Notes: generated by a model from the sequence alone, not told the origin. A stretch of 64,000 nt of DNA from Polyangiaceae bacterium (GCA_020633205.1 JACKEB010000011.1:744001-808000); one strand, 5' to 3'. Shown: positions 42,394-53,379, numbered from the stretch's first letter. Program-made: numbers and translations.

Positions 42394-43014
42394 TCAGTGG
42401 TAAGTGAAGCTTGCCCCCAGAGTGGGGAACAGATAGCTGTAGCTTACTTCGACATCAGAAGGCTTCATGCTCGCGTACTGGACGCGCAGGAACGGCCCGA
42501 CGCTCCACTCGCTGCCGATCCAGAAGTCGTATCCACCGCCGATGGCGAGGTTGACGCCCACTGGGTCATTGCCCCCGCTCTCGCCTTGTGCGCTAACGAA
42601 GTCGATGCCGCCGTAGCCGATCATGAGCTGGAGGTGCCCACCCTTCGTGGGATCAAAGTAGTACTGTCCAAAGAGGTTCGCAGAGGTGATGAACATCGTG
42701 CCATCTAGTGTGACTTCCGCGCCTCCAAGCTCACGTGTCGGATCCGACACCTGCGAGTAGAGCAGACCACCTCCGATCACGAGTCCGTTCGCGGGGGTTC
42801 CGCCGAACATCAACTCGCTACCAAACGAGAACCCGCTATAGGTGACCTCCGGGCCGCCAGCATCCGCCTTCCCCGTGATGCTTAGCGGACCGAGTGTCGG
42901 CCCGATCCGAAAAAAGAACCCGTCGTGAGTCTCCGGTGCGGACTCGGCCAGCGCCGCGCTAGAACACACGAATACGGCTGCCGCCGTCCCAATCGAGATC
43001 GCCCATCGCTTCAT
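42394..43014 (-). CDS. Outer-membrane beta-barrel protein
   Basis: A 206-residue exported protein. ATG 43014 follows GGAGG (upstream AACTTGGAGGAAATC context), which favours it over a TTG at 43026. The signal peptide MKRWAISIGTAAAVFVCSSAALA is followed by about eight amphipathic beta-strands (GFFFRIGPTLGPLSIT, LVIGGGLLYSQVSD, FGQYYFDPT, GVNLAIGGGYDFW, VSYSYLFPTLGASFTYH) ending in a Tyr-His. The pattern resembles small OmpA/OmpW-like barrels. It converges on the lipoprotein gene across a terminator. Confidence 0.75.
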   Translation of the reverse strand: MKRWAISIGTAAAVFVCSSAALAESAPETHDGFFFRIGPTLGPLSITGKADAGGPEVTYSGFSFGSELMFGGTPANGLVIGGGLLYSQVSDPTRELGGAEVTLDGTMFITSANLFGQYYFDPTKGGHLQLMIGYGGIDFVSAQGESGGNDPVGVNLAIGGGYDFWIGSEWSVGPFLRVQYASMKPSDVEVSYSYLFPTLGASFTYH

Positions 43015-43536
43015 GATTTCCTCCAAGTAGTCAGTCGGTCAGTCAGATGAATCGCGCCGGGAGGGCGCGACCTACAAACAGGCGCCTCGAGGCGCGAAGA
43101 ACGAACGAGCGGAGATCAGAGTTCAGTACCTCCGCATACAGAATCACACCTACCCGTGGTCAGTCCTCAGCCACGCCCCACGCCGACGTGATCGCCAACC
43201 GAGTGCCCAACCACACTCGGTGCGAGCCCCTCGCTCCTTCTCTTCAAGCCAACTCTGGAAGGCAGCGACCCTCGCAAGGAACTAGCGAGGTGTTGTCTTG
43301 TACGGGGAGTTTTGTGAGTTTTTCCCACGTAATAATCGTGCGGGTGTCCCCCCACTCACCGCGCCCCCGTACCTCAGCAGACAGTCACTCGCCCGTGCGA
43401 GTAGCCTAGGTCGAGTCCTTCTCCAGCCTCGCAGCGGGTTCGCTGCGAAGTCGATTGAAACCGCACGGAGACGCTCGTGTTCATCAGATTTCCTGATCCA
43501 TCGGCTCGCTAGACTTCGCAGGTGGAAACGTACTTC
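43015..43536. other. 520-bp region without a supported gene, with two hairpins
   Basis: Upstream DNA of the outer-membrane gene and of a small rightward gene. It contains a hairpin CCGAGTG/CACTCGG (43199-43220) and another CCTCGC/GCGAGG (43270-43290) followed by TGTTGTCTTGT. Nothing else was recognised; the hairpins could belong to a leader or small RNA. Confidence 0.4.
43270..43301 (+). terminator. Possible intrinsic terminator in an intergenic region
   Basis: Six-base-pair GC stem (43270-43275 with 43285-43290), nine-base loop and a T/G-rich tail. It could end a short transcript starting upstream in the same intergenic region. Weak on its own. Confidence 0.3.
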
Positions 43537-43779
43537 ATGAAGCCAGCAGGAGCGCGTCTGGTCGGCCTGCTGCTTGAACTGCTCTGCGGTGTCGGGACCG
43601 TAGCCTGTGGGGATGAAGCGCCGGAGGTATGCGACAGCTCCTCGGAGGTTCGCGGCGCGGTCCAGCTCGAGGGCGGAGGACAGCAACCCACGGGGGATGC
43701 GTTGCCGACGCAATGTGGCCATGCGTATGTTTTCGTGACCGGAGAGTGCCAGTACTTCGCGTACGGCCGAACTGACTGA
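43537..43779 (+). CDS. Small secreted lipoprotein
   Basis: An 80-residue protein. ATG 43537 (a GTG at 43522 is an alternative) gives MKPAGARLVGLLLELLCGVG, a signal peptide ending in TVAC (lipobox). The mature part is short, with four further cysteines (CDSSS, QCGH, GECQ), so probably a small disulfide-bonded domain. An opposite-strand frame over the same DNA has no signal peptide or other support. Function unknown and the gene call is moderate because of the small size. Confidence 0.5.
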   Translation: MKPAGARLVGLLLELLCGVGTVACGDEAPEVCDSSSEVRGAVQLEGGGQQPTGDALPTQCGHAYVFVTGECQYFAYGRTD

Positions 43780-43844
43780 CTCATATCCGTAAGGATACAA
43801 AATCGGCGACCGGAAGCAGACGCGGGATGTGCTAGGGTCTCCGC

Positions 43845-44507
43845 GTGACGCGGCCCCTCGCCTCGATGTGTACGTTGTGCTTACTCTGCACGGCGGCTTG
43901 GAAGGCTGAAGCCCAGGAGCTTTCTGCTGCAGAACGAAGCGACGCGCCGCCAGTGGCTGAGGCGTCACCCCAGACGCGGCTCGAGCTCGACGCGCCGAAC
44001 CTGCTCGTCCCAACCCTCCACGCCAGCGCGCTGATGTTGAGCATGCGCGTCGCTGAGGCCTACATCTGGCCTGAGCCGTTCGCAGAGTCTCCCTCCCATT
44101 GGGGGGCGCACTACGAGGAAGCCTTCACGTTGCCTCCGAAATGGGACAGCGACGCCCGCGCGTTCGAGTGGGACGGCGACCCCTGGTACATCAACGTGAT
44201 CGGCCACGGCCTGTTCGGCAGTGAGCTCTACTTGCGAGCGCGCCATTGCCACCTGGGCGTCGCCGGAAGCTTGCTCTTCACCAGCGCCGCCAGCGCCACC
44301 TGGGAGTACGGCTTCGAGGCGAATGGAGTACGCCCTAGCGGCTTCGATCTGTGGTTTACGCCCCTTTCTGGCTTGGTTTTGGGGGAGGGGCGCTACTGGG
44401 CGTGGCGCGCTGCCGGTTCCGTGGGGCAAAAGACACTGCGCGGCGTGCTGCGTGCCGTGCTCGATCCGTTCGGCGAGCTGGAACGCGCCGCGGGCACCCG
44501 ATGCTAG
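43845..44507 (+). CDS. DUF3943-type exported protein
   Basis: A 220-residue exported protein. The N-terminal hydrophobic stretch (ASMCTLCLLCTAAWKAEA) is a signal peptide. The core motif DPWYINVIGHGLFGSELYLRAR (112-133), followed by SATWEYGFEANG (150-161), resembles DUF3943, a family of bacterial envelope proteins with conserved Trp, His and Gly residues; no activity is known. The rest shows alternating Gly/Trp/Leu segments compatible with membrane or beta structure. ATG/GTG start in the promoter-proximal codons. It converges on the APC transporter gene, whose stop is 4 bp away. Confidence 0.65.
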   Translation: MTRPLASMCTLCLLCTAAWKAEAQELSAAERSDAPPVAEASPQTRLELDAPNLLVPTLHASALMLSMRVAEAYIWPEPFAESPSHWGAHYEEAFTLPPKWDSDARAFEWDGDPWYINVIGHGLFGSELYLRARHCHLGVAGSLLFTSAASATWEYGFEANGVRPSGFDLWFTPLSGLVLGEGRYWAWRAAGSVGQKTLRGVLRAVLDPFGELERAAGTRC

Positions 44508-44511
44508 CGCG

Positions 44512-46815
<2,304 letters not shown>

Positions 46816-46861
46816 GAGCTGCGCACGCTAGTCAGCCTGTTGCGCCGGCGCCAGCACCTGC

Positions 46862-47281
46862 TCAGTTCAGTCTGGCCAAGCGGAAGTACAAGGTGCGCGT
46901 GTGTCCGCAGCTGCGGCAGCGCAACCGCGCCACACGTAGGCGTTCACCTGCATGTTCCTCCACAGCGTGCTCCTCGACCTCGACTGCGGCACCACACTGG
47001 GAGCACGGCGTACGGCCTGCGTGCGCTTCGACCACGCTAGGCGCCGCGACCTCGATCGCGGTTTCGGGAGTGCCGCCTGGCTCAAGCAGCTCGAGCTTGC
47101 GCACGTCCCGCGCCAAACGCGCCGGTGCTTCCCGCTGTTCGACGACTTGCACCGCGCGCCGCGTGAGGCCGGTCAGTTCACGCAGCAGCAGGCTGAGGGC
47201 AACGAGCAAGCCGAGCAACACCAGCCAGATCACACCTCGCCTTAGCGGCTTGGCGCTGGCGTCGCAAACCAGGCTGTGCAC
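46862..47281 (-). CDS. Membrane protein with C-terminal zinc-ribbon
   Basis: A 139-residue protein with one membrane helix near the N-terminus (RGVIWLVLLGLLVALSLLLREL) and a C-terminal zinc-binding unit of two CxxC motifs (CSQC and CRSC) about 44 residues apart. GTG start. It lies between the APC gene and the Cys-rich lipoprotein gene on opposite strands. No family was recognised; the layout (anchor plus distal zinc ribbon) resembles the protein at 12352-12915 in reversed order. Confidence 0.55.
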   Translation of the reverse strand: MHSLVCDASAKPLRRGVIWLVLLGLLVALSLLLRELTGLTRRAVQVVEQREAPARLARDVRKLELLEPGGTPETAIEVAAPSVVEAHAGRTPCSQCGAAVEVEEHAVEEHAGERLRVARLRCRSCGHTRTLYFRLARLN

Positions 47282-47448
47282 CTGCGGTTACGCCGTGTGA
47301 CGTCACATCACGTTCTCTGCCGTCGCTCCTCTCCCCCCAAAATCCGAAAACCGGCTGGAATTGCTGACTCCGAGCGCCCCACTGCTTCCGACGCAGGCTG
47401 GCACGGCGACTGCACTCAACCCCGTGCTGCTTGGGAGTGAGTCGTTTC

Positions 47449-47949
47449 ATGCAACGTTGGACTTGGTTTTTGGGTTTGGGGTTAGGGCTACAGGCGCTGG
47501 TTGGCTGCTCGCCTGCGTACGTCGCACAGACCGCCCAGCGTGACCCGAGCTGCGAAGATCAGTGCATCCTGAGCGGCGCCGAGGACCTCTCGATGTGCCT
47601 CCAACAATGCGGCGGGGGCGACTTCACGGACCGCCTCGGCTGCCAAGAAGACGACTGGCGTCAGGCCTGCGGGGCGGCACCGCCAGAACCCGAGGAGAGC
47701 TCCGGCGGTGGCTTCTTGCTGGCCTTGATCGATACCGCTCTCGACATTGCGCAGACCGCGAGCGACGTGCATCACGCAACGTCCAGCGACGACGATGAAG
47801 AAAGCGACGACCAAGCAGACAACGAACCTGCGGGGCCGGCTCCCGAGGAGCGCCACGACCCTCCGAAGCGCGAGCGCAAGTCGAAGACGGACCGCGAGCC
47901 GGCAAAGCCCAGCAAGACTCATAAAGCGGCCAAGCCGAACAAGGGCTGA
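47449..47949 (+). CDS. Lipoprotein with acidic-basic C-terminal tail
   Basis: A 166-residue lipoprotein. ATG 47449 gives MQRWTWFLGLGLGLQALVGC with lipobox LVGC (Cys20). A small Cys-rich region (CEDQC, CLQQC, GCQEDDW, ACG) precedes a hydrophobic helix (GGGFLLALIDTALDIA), and the tail is first Asp/Glu-rich and then Lys/Arg-rich, ending in KPNKG. The polyelectrolyte tail could bind peptidoglycan, nucleic acid or other proteins; this is inference. It lies just upstream of the DCGGID-repeat gene and may share its transcript. No family recognised. Confidence 0.65.
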   Translation: MQRWTWFLGLGLGLQALVGCSPAYVAQTAQRDPSCEDQCILSGAEDLSMCLQQCGGGDFTDRLGCQEDDWRQACGAAPPEPEESSGGGFLLALIDTALDIAQTASDVHHATSSDDDEESDDQADNEPAGPAPEERHDPPKRERKSKTDREPAKPSKTHKAAKPNKG

Positions 47950-48027
47950 GCGTTTCCCCCGGGTTATTCCTGACAATCAACACACGTGGGGCACAGAACC
48001 GCCGCTCGGGGAGTTACCCTGAGCGGC

Positions 48028-49020
48028 GTGAACGCATCCAAGGCCGAAGAGAAAGACCGCCGCTTCGAACGTTGGCTGAGCCTGATCGGGGAGCGCCTCA
48101 AGAACCACGCTTGGGACGTCTCTACGTTCTATGAAGACGCAAGCCGGGGCAACTTGCTGGTGCTCTCGGCGAAGGATGACTCCGGGCTCGTCGAGCTGCA
48201 TGTACATCGCAGCACCAAGGGGCCAACGCCGACCGGGCAACGCGCCCCTCAGGAGGAGCAGCAGCGCAATGTCGCTGCGACACTCCTGCTTTTCACCGAG
48301 AGCCAGGGCGCAATCGCGGCCTTCTCGAAGTTGATCTCCGGGCTACATCGCAATCTTCCGCGGCACCATAATGCCAAGCGGAAATTCGTGCATCGGGTGG
48401 AGGACATGGCGCGCCACCTGGACGAGACCTACGCTGTCCGAAAGAAGCAGTTCCCCGCGGATGACTTCGGAAAGTACAAGAAGTGGCTCACGGATGCTTC
48501 CCCGATGGTGGGAGTCCAGGCTAGCTTCCGTCAGCGACAGAAGGAAAAAGAGGAAGACGGTAGCTGGTGGGATCCGAGCCAGTGGTTCGAGTCGGATCAG
48601 AAGAAGCTGGCGCGCGTAGCGAAGCGCTTTCCGACGCGTTTCGCCGCTGGGGTCCGGGCGAAGGGCAGAAAGCGCGCGGCGCTCTATCAAAACGGCGCGT
48701 TCGCGCTGGGAGGGGTCTTGCTGACGGGGGTGGTGCTCGACCAACTAGCGCGAGATCCTGGGACGCTCGATCGTATCCGGGAGGATATGGAAAGGAACGT
48801 GAACCTCGATGTTTCTGTAGAGGACGCGCTCGACGTGGCTGAGTTCGCCTATGACATCGGCGACCTCGCAGGGGAAGTCGCTGGCTCTGGCGCGGGAGAC
48901 TGCGGGGGCATCGACATGCCTGACTGTGGAGGCATCGACATGCCGGACTGTGGGGGCATCGATCTCCCGGACTGTGGCGGCATCGACGTTCCCGACTGCG
49001 GTGGGTGTGACTTTGGCTGA
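48028..49020 (+). CDS. Protein with C-terminal DCGGID repeats
   Basis: A 330-residue protein. The N-terminal 220 residues are soluble and helix-rich with many Arg/Lys; a Trp-rich stretch (GSWWDPSQWF) precedes a hydrophobic segment at 222-240. The C-terminal 40 residues consist of four full and one partial 8-residue unit of the form DCGGIDMP, encoded by near-identical 24-bp repeats. The Cys and Asp in each unit could bind a metal. GTG 48028 is preferred; the frame is also open to 47986. Its stop overlaps the start of the next, membrane-protein gene by 14 bp, so the two are likely translated together. No family recognised. Confidence 0.65.
   Translation: MNASKAEEKDRRFERWLSLIGERLKNHAWDVSTFYEDASRGNLLVLSAKDDSGLVELHVHRSTKGPTPTGQRAPQEEQQRNVAATLLLFTESQGAIAAFSKLISGLHRNLPRHHNAKRKFVHRVEDMARHLDETYAVRKKQFPADDFGKYKKWLTDASPMVGVQASFRQRQKEKEEDGSWWDPSQWFESDQKKLARVAKRFPTRFAAGVRAKGRKRAALYQNGAFALGGVLLTGVVLDQLARDPGTLDRIREDMERNVNLDVSVEDALDVAEFAYDIGDLAGEVAGSGAGDCGGIDMPDCGGIDMPDCGGIDLPDCGGIDVPDCGGCDFG
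48898..49017 (+). repeat. Tandem 24-bp coding repeats (DCGGIDMP units)
   Basis: Four full copies at 48898-48993 and a partial fifth to about 49017. Copies differ mainly at third codon positions and at the Met/Leu/Val position, which suggests selection on the encoded peptide rather than fresh DNA slippage alone. Confidence 0.9.
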
Positions 49021-49726
49021 ACGGTCGCTTGCGCGCCCCCGCCGAGCTGCCTCCCAAGCTGCCCTGCAGCTCGCGATTCGCGGCTATCGACGCTGGGCGT
49101 CCGGCAAAGGGCCGTTCAGGCGAGTGCGCTGCAGCTTCGAGCAGACGGAGAGCTGTTCGGCTTTCGGTTTGCGAGTCAGTGAAGAGGCGCCCAGTCTGGA
49201 CGTCGCGCTGCGACTGGTGCGCGCGCGAATAGCAGCGTGCGGTGAGGCCTGCTTGCATGTGACAGAGCGCGCCGACCGAGGTGGAGGCGATGCGGAGGTG
49301 TACTGGGGACCGCTCTACGATCGCTTGGAAGAGCCGGCGGTCCAGGAGCTGCTGAGCTGGGAGCAACCGAGCACGCGTCAGGCGCTGCTCCGGGTGGGTC
49401 GCGTGGTGCAGCACCCCCAAGCTCATCGCCTTTCGAGCAAGCAGCTCGGGCGGTTGCTCGGCGCGCCTCGGGTGATGCTGAGAGCAGGCACGGGAGACGC
49501 GAGCCGTCGTCGGCGCCTGCAAATTACCGCGTGGATTTGGTCGCTTTGGCTGCTGGGCTCGATGGCGCTGGCCACGCAGTTCACCTGGCTGTGGGCGCTG
49601 AGCGCGTTGAGTTTGGCGCTCGGCGGGCGTGCAATAGCCCGCGGCTATCGGCGCCTCGATGGCTGGCGTGAGCGGCGCGCAGAGCAGCGCGCCGCGGCAC
49701 AGTTCGAGCTATTTCAGCTGGAGTGA
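49007..49726 (+). CDS. Two-helix membrane protein, partner of the DCGGID-repeat protein
   Basis: A 239-residue protein. GTG 49007 (ATG-type start absent) overlaps the upstream stop by 14 bp and follows a GGTGG ribosome-like sequence; the longer open frame upstream runs over the repeat gene in another frame and is not used. The first 150 residues are basic and soluble (two Cys-pair regions, SCSAFG and AACGEACLHV). Two C-terminal membrane helices (RLQITAWIWSLWLLGSMALA and WLWALSALSLALGGRA) are followed by an Arg-rich helix. Location is therefore likely cytosolic with a membrane anchor. Function unknown; the coupling suggests it works with the repeat protein. Confidence 0.65.
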   Translation: MTLAERSLARPRRAASQAALQLAIRGYRRWASGKGPFRRVRCSFEQTESCSAFGLRVSEEAPSLDVALRLVRARIAACGEACLHVTERADRGGGDAEVYWGPLYDRLEEPAVQELLSWEQPSTRQALLRVGRVVQHPQAHRLSSKQLGRLLGAPRVMLRAGTGDASRRRRLQITAWIWSLWLLGSMALATQFTWLWALSALSLALGGRAIARGYRRLDGWRERRAEQRAAAQFELFQLE

Positions 49727-49742
49727 CGCCGGCAGCGGCTAG

Positions 49743-50993
49743 CTACTGGGACTTGTCCTGCTTCCAGGGGAAGGCCGTGGTGCTGCAGGGACCCGTGTAT
49801 TTCGGCACCGCGCCGTCCATCCCGTCTGGGTTGGCTTCTTGAACGAACGTCTCGAAGGCGAGGTCGCTCTCGGCGAAGCCCAGCACCTCGCACATCTCCT
49901 GATCGCCGAAGCCCCAGTGCACCGTCTCGTCGCGCGGGTTGTCGAACTCGCAGCCAAAGCGCAAGCCGGTAGCGCCGGTGACATCAATCGGCGGCCGATA
50001 CTGCTTGCCTCGCGCCTCGCCGTTGAAGCCATGGATGTCGATGATCGTCTCGCCGTCGCGATCCCCGCCGAGCAACTCGAAGAAGAAGCGGCTGCCGAGC
50101 GCGTGGGTGTGAGGCAGCGCGTAGTAGATCTTCATGTTGAACGGCGTATTGCCGATCGTCTGGAAGCTCTCGCTGAAATCGCACTCGCCCGTGAAGCGGC
50201 TAGTGGACTGTGGCGGGATATCGAGCTCCTCGTAGGACAGGTGGAACGGCGTCAAGACCGTCTTCACCTCTTCCTTCGGGATCTCATAGAACGCGATGTT
50301 CATGTCGCCCGTGACCGCCTTCGGGCTGACGTTCAGGATGTGCACGTCCGAGAGGACTCGCGCGTGGGGAGGGATACGGATCCCGACTCCGTCGGGGAAC
50401 TTTTGCACTTCGTGGGTAGCTTGGGTGCTCTGAGCGTAGAGCACGCCGCCAGCGAGCGCCGCGACCAGCTGAGAGTAGTTGCGATCTTTGCAGGGCCAGA
50501 AGCCATCCGGGCCATCGAACTGATCGTCCGGTACGAACATCCAGTTCGAGTGATGTGAGGCTTCGTCCTGGGTCAGCTCCACCGCGTTGAACCAGATTTC
50601 CTCAGGGTTATTCAACGTCCAGCTGCGGCACTGCCCGGTGACCTCCTCGCCGGGCTCCACCGTGCGGGTGTCAAAGGTGTGCTCCCACTTGGTGCCGCCG
50701 ATCTTCGCACACACTTTCGTGTCAGGATTGGCGTACTCCCCTTGAGGACATGCAACGCACTGAGGCGTACCTGACGAATCGTTCGCGCAGCTCTTCTGGT
50801 TCACGAGGCAGTCGTCGATGATCGCGCCGCACTCAGCAGAGAGCTCGCGCACGCCGCCGCCACCAGCGGCCGCCTCTTCGTCGCTCGACCCACAGCCGCT
50901 CAGTAGCGCGACAGCAAACAGTCCGAAGGCCGTGGAGATCGACCTCGAAGAAATGCGCCCTAGCCGAGGCGCGCCCACAACACCCGCTCGCAT
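49743..50993 (-). CDS. Copper type II monooxygenase (PHM-like), lipoprotein
   Basis: A 416-residue lipid-anchored protein with the peptidylglycine alpha-hydroxylating monooxygenase (PHM) fold. The signal ends in LLSGC (Cys34). A Cys-rich segment (55-95) precedes the two copper domains. CuH ligands: HH at 147-148 (in EASHHSNW) and His218 (in LSDVHILN). CuM ligands: HTH at 295-297 (in ALPHTHALG) and Met367 (in FGDQEMCEV). The spacings (71 and 72 residues between ligands in each site) agree with PHM. Enzymes of this kind hydroxylate C-H bonds with ascorbate and O2. The substrate in bacteria is unknown. ATG 50993 is preferred over a TTG at 51029. Confidence 0.88.
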   Translation of the reverse strand: MRAGVVGAPRLGRISSRSISTAFGLFAVALLSGCGSSDEEAAAGGGGVRELSAECGAIIDDCLVNQKSCANDSSGTPQCVACPQGEYANPDTKVCAKIGGTKWEHTFDTRTVEPGEEVTGQCRSWTLNNPEEIWFNAVELTQDEASHHSNWMFVPDDQFDGPDGFWPCKDRNYSQLVAALAGGVLYAQSTQATHEVQKFPDGVGIRIPPHARVLSDVHILNVSPKAVTGDMNIAFYEIPKEEVKTVLTPFHLSYEELDIPPQSTSRFTGECDFSESFQTIGNTPFNMKIYYALPHTHALGSRFFFELLGGDRDGETIIDIHGFNGEARGKQYRPPIDVTGATGLRFGCEFDNPRDETVHWGFGDQEMCEVLGFAESDLAFETFVQEANPDGMDGAVPKYTGPCSTTAFPWKQDKSQ

Positions 50994-51085
50994 ATTTCGA
51001 GATCTGCCATGGAGCGTCCCTTGAAACAATGACGTTGAAGTGCAGGGTTAGCTCAAATTTAGCTGAAAGCAGCCAAGTCGGTCAG

Positions 51086-52576
51086 CTAGAGGCCGATTCC
51101 ATAGCCAAGCGCCGGCGCTGCCACGAATCCGGACGAGGGCAGCATGTACATGCCGCGCAGATCCAGCATCACTGCGCCCGGGCCGAGGGGATAGAAGAAG
51201 CCCACGCCGAGCGCTCCAAAGCCTTGGCCGTACTTCGCCCAGGCGTCCACCTGCTGGCCCGGTGGGTTAGGCTGACGTGTGGTGACGTCGGTGCGTTCCT
51301 GCACTGGCACGTTCTTCTTCGCGTCGACCTGGCCCAAGCCGCCGCTGCCCGCAACGTAAACCCCAAGCCCTTCCGTGGGGAAAGCGCCGCTGGAAGTGAG
51401 CCACAGCTTCAAGCCCGCCTCGGCGTGGAACTTGAGCGACTCCGCGAGCCCGTCCGGAGTGGGGCCCGTACCAAAGACATAGCCCGCCTTGCCGAAAGCG
51501 CTCAGGCTGTCCGTCAGGCCGATGTCGAGGCCAAGCATCACCCGCGTGGTCGCGGGCACGAAGCCGGTGTCGATCTTGTCGTACAGACCTTCCACCGGGG
51601 CGCCTTGGTACTGGGACCCATCCTCCCGGAAACAGTAAAAGGGGCCCGCTTCCTGGGAGGACGAGGTGCAGATGTCCGTGCCACCCACCAGGGCTAGATC
51701 CTTCTGAACTCCAAGGCTCACCCACACGTTCTTGTGCTTGCGCTTGGGCTCCTCCTCGGGCGGCGGCGGTTCGTCGTCCAGGTCGTCGTCGTCAAGGTCC
51801 GGTGTGACGGGTTTGGCGCAGCTCTGAGGCTCGGAGTCGCCGGGTAGGCTGCGCACTTCGCCGTCGATTTCCTCGGCCATTTCGACCTTGAACGGCAGCT
51901 CTTCGCTGCCGCTCGTCGACACCAGCTTGTCAGCGCGATTGACCGTGACGTAGTACTCGATGCTGTCCTTGTTGAGCACCGACTCACACGGCAGGTACGC
52001 CCCGAAGCCACCGCTGCGGGAGTCCATCGCGAGCTCCTTGAAGACCTTCTGTCCTTCCACGCGGTAATGCACGGTGAGCACCGCGTCCGGCACCTCGCCG
52101 AGGAGCTCGGCGTAGATCGGCACCGGCGTGTTCTTCTTCTGCTCGTTGACAGCGTCGTGAAGCAGCGTCTCTTTGCGACCCCCCGCTTTGAGGAACAGCT
52201 TCTTCACGTCCTCGCTGGCGTAGGCGCGGGGCAGCGTGACCGCCTTGTCGAGCTTCACGGCCTTCTGGAAGTTGACCAGGGCGGCACCCTTGTTGTTGAA
52301 CCCGGTCGCGTAGAGCAGCCCCAGGTCACGGTAGAGCCGCGCCTTCACTGGGTTCTCGCACTTCGCGCACTTCTTCAGCGCCGTCTTGAGCTTCTTCAGC
52401 GCGCCCTTGAAGTCAGTCGCGAGGAAGTCCTCGTTCATCGCCTGGTCGGCGAGCTTGAGCGAGTCCTCTGCGGGGCCAGCGTGGGCTACGCTGAGCCAAC
52501 CAAACGCACCGAGGGCGCACGCGAAGCTGAGGTAATGGAGAGGACGAGTCGAGCGAATGGACGTGCGGGGCGACAC
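51086..52576 (-). CDS. Exported protein with TPR-like N-terminus and outer-membrane-type C-terminus
   Basis: A 496-residue exported protein. GTG 52576 follows an AGGGA site and gives a signal peptide (LHYLSFACALGAFGWLSVAHA). Residues about 25-150 are two or three TPR-like helix pairs (KLADQAMNEDFLATDFKGALKKLK, ALVNFQKAVKLDKAVTLP). A beta-domain follows, with an acidic Pro-rich linker (PDLDDDDLDD region). The last 180 residues alternate strand and loop (RVMLGLDIGLTDSLSAFGKAGYVFG, LDLRGMYMLPSSGFVAAPALGYGIGL) and end in a hydrophobic residue pair, as in outer-membrane barrels. The upstream longer frame has no signal and is not used. Unknown family. Confidence 0.68.
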   Translation of the reverse strand: MSPRTSIRSTRPLHYLSFACALGAFGWLSVAHAGPAEDSLKLADQAMNEDFLATDFKGALKKLKTALKKCAKCENPVKARLYRDLGLLYATGFNNKGAALVNFQKAVKLDKAVTLPRAYASEDVKKLFLKAGGRKETLLHDAVNEQKKNTPVPIYAELLGEVPDAVLTVHYRVEGQKVFKELAMDSRSGGFGAYLPCESVLNKDSIEYYVTVNRADKLVSTSGSEELPFKVEMAEEIDGEVRSLPGDSEPQSCAKPVTPDLDDDDLDDEPPPPEEEPKRKHKNVWVSLGVQKDLALVGGTDICTSSSQEAGPFYCFREDGSQYQGAPVEGLYDKIDTGFVPATTRVMLGLDIGLTDSLSAFGKAGYVFGTGPTPDGLAESLKFHAEAGLKLWLTSSGAFPTEGLGVYVAGSGGLGQVDAKKNVPVQERTDVTTRQPNPPGQQVDAWAKYGQGFGALGVGFFYPLGPGAVMLDLRGMYMLPSSGFVAAPALGYGIGL

Positions 52577-52755
52577 AAGAATTTCCCTATGAGAATGCGG
52601 GCGGAGGCAGGTGCGGCGCGGGATATTAGCTGCGAGCTCGCGCGCAAAGCGCAGAAAACCAGGCGGATCACCTCCGGATCCCACCCTACTGAAAAACTTT
52701 TCAGCCGCGGTCGCTAACGGCTGCAGCGACTCCGACGGTTGGAGGCAAGCGTGGC

Positions 52756-53265
52756 TTATTTGCAGTCGCAGGCCTTGAGCCGCTCCGAGTGCACCTTGAC
52801 CCGCGCTCTCGCGTGAGAGCACTTATCGTCGCTCTCGCCGGCCAGCCGACACACACCTTCTGCGGCGCGCTCCAATGAAGCAAACGCCCGACAGGCTCGC
52901 TCGCAGCGAGCGTCCGAGTCACTGAGGGCGGTCGCACCCTTGAGCAGGTCGACCAACTCCAAATCCGCAGCAATCAATGCCTTCTCTGCGCTCTTCAGGT
53001 CGGTGAACTGGGGCTCCTCTTTCCGCTTGTCCTGTTTCAACCCGCCTTGGGGAGTCGCCGTCGCTCCGTTCGTCGACTTCGGCAGATCCGCGCCAGCTGC
53101 GGGCGCCTCGGGCGCTTCTTGCTCCTCGGCCGCCTTCTCCGGGCGCTGGTCCTCGTCGCTCGGCTCCGCCTGCGCAGGAGCGACGGGCGGTGCCGGGGGT
53201 GGTTCGTCCTTGGCGCAGCCCCAGGCGAAGCAGACGAGACAACAGGCGGTCAGCTGACGTCGCAT
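52756..53265 (-). CDS. Pro/Ala/Glu-rich lipoprotein with Cys-rich C-terminus
   Basis: A 169-residue lipoprotein. ATG 53265 gives MRRQLTACCLVCFAWGC with lipobox AWGC. A Pro/Ala/Glu linker of about 60 residues leads to a helical domain with six cysteines (CERACRAFASLERAAEGVC, KCSHARAR, LKACDCK). The spacing suggests two to three disulfides. The longer open frame upstream overlaps the rightward dehydrogenase-like gene and has no signal peptide, so it is ignored. It starts divergently from that gene, about 115 bp apart. Function unknown. Confidence 0.65.
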   Translation of the reverse strand: MRRQLTACCLVCFAWGCAKDEPPPAPPVAPAQAEPSDEDQRPEKAAEEQEAPEAPAAGADLPKSTNGATATPQGGLKQDKRKEEPQFTDLKSAEKALIAADLELVDLLKGATALSDSDARCERACRAFASLERAAEGVCRLAGESDDKCSHARARVKVHSERLKACDCK

Positions 53266-53379
53266 GATCGGAGCATACTCTCGACGCCGCTGGCGCGGCA
53301 TCCCCCGATGGGCTGGGCGGGATCGACGTCGCGCGCGGATCGACTTGACGCGCCCCCGAGTCGGCTGGAGGTCATCGAC

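Noticed and set aside
43282..44013. Leftward 243-codon frame
   Set aside because: It is antisense to the small lipoprotein and DUF3943 genes, Arg/Ser-rich and without domain features.
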